Source: Polyodon spathula
Taxonomy: Eukaryota; Chordata; Actinopteri; Acipenseriformes; Polyodontidae
Reading direction: 5' to 3'
Length of the DNA stretch: 64,000 nt
NCBI RefSeq assembly: GCF_017654505.1
Contig: NC_054538.1
Span: 54,423,786 to 54,487,785, forward strand
The notes beneath the pieces are model-generated. The model did no database searches, was not told the origin of the DNA, and saw only the letters and a program-made list of their open reading frames with translations. Made by a program: the position numbers and the translations under genes. Every line of letters begins with the position of its first letter. Within the stretch, counting starts at the first letter, position 1. This document shows positions 23,999 to 64,000 of this stretch, piece after piece.

Positions 23999-24902
23999 TT
24001 TATTATTATTCTCAGATTATTCTATTCGCAGATTTTTATTATCCTGCAAACTGACTTAAACATTATCTGTTCAATTAACCAGAAGGTCACACTGGTGGCC
24101 TTTTGACAAAATTTACTGTTGTTAGCTGCTATATATCTGAATCAGGTAGCTTGGTCCAGACAATTTAGTGTAACGCTTTGCTCCTGCACCTGAACAGTTC
24201 TACATACCGGTACTAAAACAGCAAGTTGACACCAAAGCAGCAGGCACTTTTTAGAAAGAACACCTGAATCAGATGAAGAAAATGTTTCAATCTGTTCAGT
24301 TACCATTAACAGGTGAGGGGAGTTCCCCATGGAGAACATACCAAGCTGAGGCAAAAGAAGGGGTTGGATACCATATACTTCTTGGATTAGTCCATGTTGA
24401 ATGAAGCCCCCAATAGCTAAAATGGTAGGTTAAAAACAGCCTTTCTGAAGCTGCTTAAACTAAGAGATGCCCACATTGATGCCATCATAAACCAGAATTG
24501 ATTTGTGGATTGAGTAAAGTCACCTTAATGGGATTTTCAATGTTAGCATCACTATACAACACAGGGGAAGAAACACACTATTATATATCTTTAGTGTTCA
24601 CAGAACTGATTTTTTTATACTTTTGTTTTACATAACTAGACAACCAAGTATAACATATTCAAGGAGTCTGGAAATGTTTTCTTTTCCTTGTCAATTGACA
24701 TGCATGCTTTGTACAAAGGGTACCCTGTATTTAAATAAAACAGCCGACTGAAGTGCTCCTTTGTCAATAATAAAGGGAAAAGGGGTAAATAACTGTAAAA
24801 TGGCGAAAAAAGTAAAGGATTTTTGTTGAGCATAAATATTCCACGCATCTTCCCCTAAACAAGTCTAATTTATTCTGCCCATCTCCAGGGTGAAGAATCA
24901 AG
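23999..24902 (-). other. cep170: Probable cep170 3' UTR
   Basis: Sequence after the stop codon at 24903-24905. Minus-strand AATAAA signals occur at 24035-24040 and 23999-24004, about 0.87-0.9 kb beyond the stop; another at 24869-24874 is only ~30 bases past it and is less plausible. The true 3' end cannot be fixed without transcript data. Confidence 0.4.
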
Positions 24903-57716
<32,814 letters not shown>

Positions 57717-58453
57717 CTACAAATCAGAACGCACAAACAAAAAGTAATAAATTATACAGAAATCTATAGAACATTGTTTATCCAGGCTTGCTTTCTTAAA
57801 TGACAACTTTGTTTTCAAATCAGAGCACTTTTTAAAGAAAAGCATGACTTCACATTCAATCACAGTATCATTATACTGACTAGCCCAAAAATTATAGAAA
57901 GTAAAATTACAAAATTCCCAAGACTGCAATGTTTGAACATGTCTGTGGTCACGTGACATGTCCTAAGAAAAGCAGTTTCAGAGTTCAGCAACAATTACTG
58001 GAAAGCAGAAGGACCTCTGTGATTTCACAAGGGGAATGACAGTGGGTATCCTTCAAACTGATACATCTTCAAAAATTGGACAAAGCGCATCAGTTTCCAC
58101 TAAAACAATACATTCGACTTGTTTTTTTGTACTGACTGTGTACTGTTTAAACAAACATAGTAATTAGTTTGGTGATCTGTTGCCGCCAAAACAAATGTAT
58201 ATTTTAACTTCTAAATACTGTCAAGGTACTTAACTCTTAGTGATCATCACCCCAATGGTGTTTGTTTGCATATTGTATGGAAATAGTTAGTTAAATATAA
58301 GTATTGGTAAATTCCATGTCTTCTAGTAGGGTTGTGCACTAGATGTCAGGTTTTTATGCCAATAGGTGTCACTGAAGCGCTGAGTTGCATCAGTTTCAAA
58401 CAATACGCATACAGAATATCTATAAGAGCTGCTGCAGCTCATCCACAATTGTC
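57717..58453. other. Probable cep170 intron
   Basis: No further cep170 exon was detected. Nothing else recognised. Confidence 0.4.
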
Positions 58454-58793
58454 GGTAACACTTTAGTTTAGGGATCCATTATAAGTGGTTATAACCAATA
58501 GCAAAAACAAAACCATGGCAAAAGTGTATAATAACTGTATTGCAACAACAAAGCAACCCCATACACTTGATGAGATAGACATATAAAGAGACAAACAGAC
58601 CTGAAAAGACCATAAACAGACTATAGCCGTTATAAGCAATTATAAACACTAGCACAAAAAGCAATGACACAAGTGTGTAATAACAGTATTATCAGTTCTA
58701 CTTATATTCTATAATTGTTAATAGCATAATTAATAACATGTTTATAGATTGTTTACAATCTGTTATACCGGATCCCTAAACTAAAGTGTTAGC
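58454..58793. mobile_element. MITE with 20-bp-plus terminal inverted repeats
   Basis: The ends are GGTAACACTTTAGTTTAGGG and, inverted, GCTAACACTTTAGTTTAGGG, both continuing ATCC. Flanks CAATTGTC (58446-58453) and CAATGGTC (58794-58801) would be an 8-bp target duplication with one mismatch, suggesting a hAT-type MITE. The interior contains two diverged copies of a '(t/c)aagtgt(a/g)taataac(t/a)gtatt' unit. Confidence 0.75.
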
Positions 58794-59429
58794 CAATGGT
58801 CATTCACAAAACACTTAATTTGACTGGAATGATAACTGATTGTGATACTACTAATAATTTCTTAGCTTTGAATATTTATTCAGACAGATTAGTTTAAATT
58901 ATATGACTGTATTACCCCATAATTCTTGAATTTTCAAATGTTATTTATTTTTTTTAGCTTTTTAGGAAAACAGTCAAATCCTATGCTCTAAGCTTGATGT
59001 TCCGTCTGAAAAACAGTTTGTTTTGAATTGTACTGATTAGTTTTGTAAATGTAGAAATATTACCAGGGTTATGCAATTTGTTTTTAAACAATGAATACTG
59101 CTTTTTTATTGAAATGCTGGATTATATAAGTATTGGGCCACTGCAGCATAAACTCTTCAATTCAGAGAGCCCAACACTGATGCGGTTTCATATTTGTCAA
59201 TTACTTTTATTTGTCAATTACAAATTGCACGTCCCTTAAACTAGAATATAACATTTAAATGAAAGGTTTCTGCTCATATTAAATCTTATTTAAAAATACA
59301 TTTAAATAGTTACGTTATTATGGCAAATATTTGGACATTTTTCTTGGTTACTATGTTCCAAAACAAAATAAAAAGTATTTGGGTCATTGATGTAATGTAA
59401 GGAATTTAAACCCAAAAATTATTTTATAA
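58794..59429. other. Unannotated intron segment
   Basis: Nothing recognised. Confidence 0.4.
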
Positions 59430-59521
59430 CCCCCCCCCCCCCCCCCCCCCCCACTAAAAAAAACCCCCCCCCCCCCCCTTAAACCCCTATGTTAAATTTA
59501 CCCCCCCCCCCCCCCCCCCCC
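59430..59521 (+). repeat. Three clustered poly-C runs
   Basis: C runs of about 23 (59430-59452), 15 (59464-59478) and 21 (59501-59521), separated by short A-rich or AT-rich spacers. Run lengths may be inexact. Confidence 0.9.
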
Positions 59522-60305
59522 TCCATCTATAGTCATATTTTTCATACTTTTTTAAACCGTGTAGTATACTTTTGAAGACATATATGGCCAATTATGTCTC
59601 AGTTAAGAAGAATTGTATTATCTTTTTATTTTTCTTTATATACAGACAACAAAGGCTGAGTAATCGGATGGTATATTTTTCAAGATGTTTCAGATTGCTT
59701 TAGTGCCTTGTCCAGGCAGTCTGTTGAACCAAGGCTTTGTTAGATTATTCTTTTCTGTTTACTTAATGAAAAACGATAACCTTCATGCAATGTAATATTT
59801 TAACGACAATGCTTCTATTTTTTGTTTTTTGGTTATTTCTTTTAAGTTTGCTTTTCTGTACACCTGAGAGATATCACTGTCCCTAATGTATCATACATAT
59901 GTAATAATTATTGGGGGAAAAGGTTTTGGTTGTGCTGGATGCTGAAACTGGGACAGTTAAAGCCCCATCCCACTTCATAAATTCCAACACAGTAAAGATG
60001 CTGACTTTGAGGTCATTACTTTAATAAGCAGCGATTCCACAACGTACAAAGTTATTTATTAGAAAACATCTAAAAATATGGTTTAAAATGTACTGTATCT
60101 CTTACAATTTCCAACTGAAATCAAATGTTGACTGGCACATATTTCAGCAGAATGACTCAGGGGAGGAGTCCCAGCTTCAGACCCCCAAATACACCAAGGC
60201 TCTACTAAACTAAGGAATCAAAAACCTTTCATCCCGGACATTTTAAAAACAGATACACACATTAGGCAATGCATTTCTATACACTGCGCATTATCTGTAA
60301 TTATC
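59522..60305. other. Unannotated intron segment
   Basis: Nothing recognised. Confidence 0.4.
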
Positions 60306-60309
60306 AAAC

Positions 60310-60480
60310 CTAGGCTGTGTTCACACTGGGTCCGTTTAGAGGGTTTTGTCCGCACTCTGCATGCTTGGTGTGATGTGTGAACAACAACGTTCGCTTTGGA
60401 AACAAACCATACAGAGTCCACCTAAGAGGTGGTCTCGGTCCATTTGGAAAATGCACAGAGTCCGCTTGCTAAACCTCAAT
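60310..60480. repeat. Possible short MITE
   Basis: The left edge 'ctgtgttcacactgggtccg' and the inverse of the right edge 'gttgttcacattgaggttta' are similar. The 'ggtccgtt...gcggac...ggtcc' content resembles a common fish MITE type. The arms are imperfect. Confidence 0.35.
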
Positions 60481-60927
60481 GTGAACAACTGCTGGACGCA
60501 ATCCTTTCGCACTTAAAATTGTGAGGAAACAAGTAGAGCAAAAAACTAAGATGATCGTGTATCAAGCATTTGCGACGGCATTAAGGCCATAGCGCCAAGT
60601 TTACGCCGGCCTTAAAACTGCTCAGTATGCATTATGCTTACACCGTGCCTCATTCATTTTTGGCTAGTTAATATATTCAGGACGGGGTATTTCAGAACTG
60701 AAAAAGTCTCTTAAAAAAGAATACATGATCAGGAATACATTATTTCACACAGACATGAAGTATGGGTTGTATATAATTTAAGGAAAAAGTTTGTTTTTCA
60801 GAAGTTTTCAGACCAGCATTAAAATGTATGAAGCCAGTAGGTCTGTACAGTGTCACTTTGGAAAGATGCAATTTGTGGTGTATCTAAACTTTAGTGATAC
60901 TGTGAAATGTTAACCCTTTTGAATGAT

Positions 60928-61345
60928 TGTGACAGGATAGCGTTGCAGCCCAGGTGGTATCGGCAGGCAAGGAGACTCAGAGACAAGGAAGCTGCAGTGA
61001 AAGCGCTGCTGCGCTGTTTTAATCAACGCAAATAAATCAAAAAGTCAAACAAAACACTGCTCACAATGCCAAAAATAAAAGGTCAAACAAGAACTGTTCA
61101 GGTTGGGCAGAGCCTTCACTAAACTTTGTAACACAGAAACACATTCCCCAAAACACCGCCAACAAACAAAGGAATTAACCCCTTTTTTATAGCATGTGGC
61201 TGGAGCCTAATTATCAATTATTCAATTAGCTCCAGCCACATTCTCACACATATTTTGGCAGGGATAGAAAATTAACCCCATCCCTGCCAACCACCACCAA
61301 ATCACCACACAACAATATTTACAGACAGGGCCCTGCCCTGCCACA
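60928..61345 (-). mobile_element. Solo LTR-like element, 418 bp
   Basis: In minus orientation it starts TGTGGCAGGGCAGGG and ends CTATCCTGTCACA (TG...CA). Flanks are ATGAT (60923-60927) and GTGAT (61346-61350), a 5-bp duplication with one mismatch. Inside are a TATA-like gctataaaaaagg and a later gattaaaac/aataaa-like region. No coding sequence. The start resembles family A, but the body differs. Confidence 0.7.
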
Positions 61346-62370
61346 GTGATGTATCGTATTAACAAATAACTGCAATTTAAACAATGTATGCTGTACACAT
61401 TTCTATTAATACTAAGCTAAAAGCAAGAGAAGCTATCATGAGCCCTAAACCTCAGCAGGCAGAAAAATCCAGATCTTGCATCAGTTAGCAACTGGACACA
61501 TCAGCTGCAGTATTGAAATATTAATACAGCAAACAGAGAGCATTGGCAGTCTAAGAGATAAACTAGCCCTGAGGCTCAGATTATGCATGTAGTTTTAAAA
61601 AATTAATGCTACAAAATTGTTGAAATCAGACAGAAATAAAACCCATAAAAAATCATAAATACATTAAATGGGCATCTTGAAGCAAACGTAACTCTACCAA
61701 ATTGTGTGAAGGTTTTATGAAATGGACTGATGTCCACAAGAGGCAAGGCCTGATTTGAACCCAGACATGAGCTAGTGAATTAGCCTACTATGCCTCCTAA
61801 TGAAGTAAAAAAGTAAAAAGGGATAAAAACAGAAGATTAAGACTTTAGACATCAATTCATTTTTAAAGCTAGAGATACTGTAAGAATGAGTCACACAAAT
61901 GTGTTTTGTTTTAATCACTAATGTCACAAACCACTAATTGTGTTCAATTTTAACAGCATATGAAACTACAGTTTTTCGACTTATTACACACGGTAGAAAT
62001 CCATATGCTTGAAAGGGTCGTGCTCCTTGTTTGTTTTAACCATGCAAATCATGTCTTGTGCTAATTTTGTGTGTACAGGCATCTCTAGTTGCTGTAGCAG
62101 AAAGGGCACTGCAGCCACAATTGCCGTGAATAGACAGCTTTTGATGAGCATTGTGGCAATTGAGAAGGGCACAGCAATTGCTGCATGGACGCAGTTAATT
62201 TCGAGCCCTGACAGATGTGCTGGTAATTAACTACAGCGAGCCTCTCTACCAAATAAAGAGTTGCTTATTTGCAGATTGACTATAAGAAGGGAACATGCAC
62301 ATGGCTGCATATTTGCAATTGCATCACAGCTGGGCAGTGTGGGGTGACAGGCACATTACCGATTAGCAAT
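61346..62370. other. Unannotated segment
   Basis: A short patch near 61745-61798 (gatttgaacccagacatgag) is B-box-like and may be a SINE scrap. No gene. Confidence 0.3.
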
Positions 62371-62640
62371 GTACAGTTTGTGAATGATTCGTTCTTTTTG
62401 AACGACTCATTACAGTGAATCATGGGAATCGGTTTCAGCATTCTGATTGAATCTTTATTTGATTCACTGTATCAATCACACTACATGGGTAGCGTTAACT
62501 ATCCAAGAAGTCATGAAATGATTCAGAAATTGCTATCGAATCTACCGGTAATTCTGATATTTCCAGCTCAAGTCTACACAGATCCCACATACATAAATAA
62601 CACTTTTGTTATAATTATTATACACACGAGTGCCAATAAA
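62371..62640. repeat. Possible MITE with 'tgattcgttc' palindrome
   Basis: Near the left end 'atgattcgttctttttgaac' is followed by 'gactcat', forming a short palindrome common in fish DNA transposons. Several 'gattca/gaatc' copies lie within. Ends not defined. Confidence 0.25.
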
Positions 62641-63379
62641 CTTACCACAAATCACCATGTCAAATGTTTTGGTTTTCACAGATGTTGCGCAAATGTGTAA
62701 AATTGTATATTATTATTTTTTTCTTAACATTATAGCAGATGCGGCCATGAGCTGCATTAATTCATACATAATTCATCTAGCTAACTGAAAAACCCAAGTT
62801 GTATTTATTTAAATGTACATGTTTACTATTTGCCAGATATGTTTATGTATTTTGAAGTGCGTGTGGTGTGTGCCAAGCGCTGCTAAATTCATAGTCAGGG
62901 TTGCCTTGCCTTTTGCTGTTCTTGTCTGATTCGTTGTAACCAGTCGACTAGCTGGGTTTAGATCATATTGTTGAGAAAGTTATGACATTTAATCCCAAAT
63001 CTGCCATGTTGGCTCCATATGCTCTATAATTTACTACATGTTGCTGACTATGTTGGAGCCAGGGCCAGCGCCATGGGGGGGTTTGATTATTCTCAGCCTT
63101 GATAAACAATTAATATCCTATATAAACTGTAGAACATTTAGTGTTTTTTAGTCAAGTTTGTATTTATTGTATGTTATCTACAAACAAAGCCCAGAGCGTC
63201 TGCCGCTGAGTTACCCCCTTCCGGATCCCTACGTATTTATACGTATACTGGAAAAAAAAAAAAAAAGATCAGCGGGCGGGTCTTAGGTGATGCAAAGTGA
63301 ACATTTCACAGAAAACGAAGTAAATATTTTGTAAATTTAACCTCTACCATCTAGAGTTGTGGATATTAGAAAGTAGATC
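62641..63379. other. Unannotated segment
   Basis: No exon recognised. A short 'acgtatttatacgtat' palindrome lies at about 63230. Confidence 0.35.
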
Positions 63380-63995
63380 AATAAAAACAAGTCTGATGCT
63401 GGTCATAAATCTGTATCGGAGACAAGCAGTGAGGAAAACAGTCCTGATGAAACTCCTTCAGCCAGCTCAAATAACTTGCAGGCCCCGGCAGCAGCAGACC
63501 CCGGCATGCAGTTTTGGAGACAGAAAAAGATCATTTAACCCTGCTTGGTATAGGGAATGGTTAGAGTACTCCATTAAGTCAGATTTAGTTTTTTGTTTTC
63601 CATGAAGAAAATTTGGATCTTTAATAAGAAATGCCGACCTTGCCTTTACTGTTAGTGAATATTGTGATTGGAAGCATGCAATTGAATCCAATAAAAGGTT
63701 TAAATAAACATGCATTCAGTAAGGGCATCTACACTGTGTGGCTACTTGGAATGAGGCAAGGCGCTCTGGGAAAGGCTGTATCCACCCTTATGAATACCGG
63801 TCAGCTTGAAAGGAATCGGTACTATCGACATTATTGAATTCCTTGCAGTATACAAACTGCCGTTTAGGGGCAGTGACGAATCTGTTGACATTGCAGATGG
63901 ATCTAGTGGAGTTTTTCTCGGTTTATTTCAATACGCTTTAAGAAAAGATCCATAGCTGGCAAAAGTTTACTAAACTATACCAGGCAATGCTAAGT
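63380..63995 (+). pseudogene. hAT transposase-derived TTF-finger (ZMYM1-like) pseudogene, continues past window
   Basis: An acidic/Ser-rich lead (SSEENSPDETPSASSNN) is followed, after a frame change, by KRSFNPAWYREWLEYSI and SDLVFCFP. A TGA (63603-63605) stands where the TTF zinc finger's next Cys is expected. RKFGSL, AFTVSEYCDWKHAIESNKRF, HAFSKGIY and, in another frame near 63840-63940, IEFLAVYKLPFRGSDESVD and a GVFLGLFQYALRKDP piece follow. This is the domain order of vertebrate ZMYM1-like/TTF hAT proteins (TTF finger, then DUF4371-type region). Several frameshifts and stops show it is dead. The catalytic core would lie beyond 64000. Confidence 0.75.
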
Positions 63996-64000
63996 GCACC

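Noticed and set aside
57717..64000. Further upstream cep170 exons
   Set aside because: I looked on the minus strand for the segment expected before VFGIEESQ (an EEARxMIDQ-like sequence) and for FHA-domain exons; nothing matched.

Overview
This is eukaryotic nuclear DNA, most likely from a ray-finned fish. The evidence is short exons with GT-AG splice sites set in long AT-rich introns, many (TA)n/(CA)n microsatellites, fish-type SINEs with an L2-like tail, several Tc1-like elements, hAT relics and solo-LTR-like insertions. The SINE types and large introns would suit a non-teleost such as a sturgeon or paddlefish, but that is a weak inference.

One host gene can be defined: the 3' half of cep170 (centrosomal protein 170 kDa) on the minus strand. 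Ten coding exons between 57716 and 24903 join with compatible splice phases into 3117 nt, i.e. 1038 residues plus a stop. The N-terminal (FHA-domain) exons lie beyond the right edge. The C-terminus resembles CEP170 rather than CEP170B.

Region by region. 1-24 kb is apparently intergenic sequence downstream of cep170. It holds a Tc1 transposase remnant, related LTR-like blocks at 3.4 and 6.9 kb, a second LTR-like family split by a 1178-bp hAT element with a perfect 8-bp target duplication, SINEs, two long-TIR elements, a Tc1-type MITE and a directly repeated ~0.53-kb block. 24-58 kb is cep170. Its introns contain an LTR-like element, a decayed hAT (ZNF862/KIAA1586-like) transposase, more SINEs, three Tc1-like copies, a ~0.77-kb inverted duplication, a CGGBP1-like zinc-finger reading frame and a 646-bp solo LTR with a perfect 5-bp target duplication. 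58-64 kb is probably further cep170 intron, with a palindromic MITE, three poly-C runs, another solo LTR and, at the right edge, a TTF-finger/ZMYM1-like hAT relic.

No tRNA or rRNA gene, CRISPR array or operon-like system was seen. The non-cep170 coding matches are decayed transposon proteins, apart from the CGGBP1-like frame, which is open but short. Repeat similarities were judged by eye.
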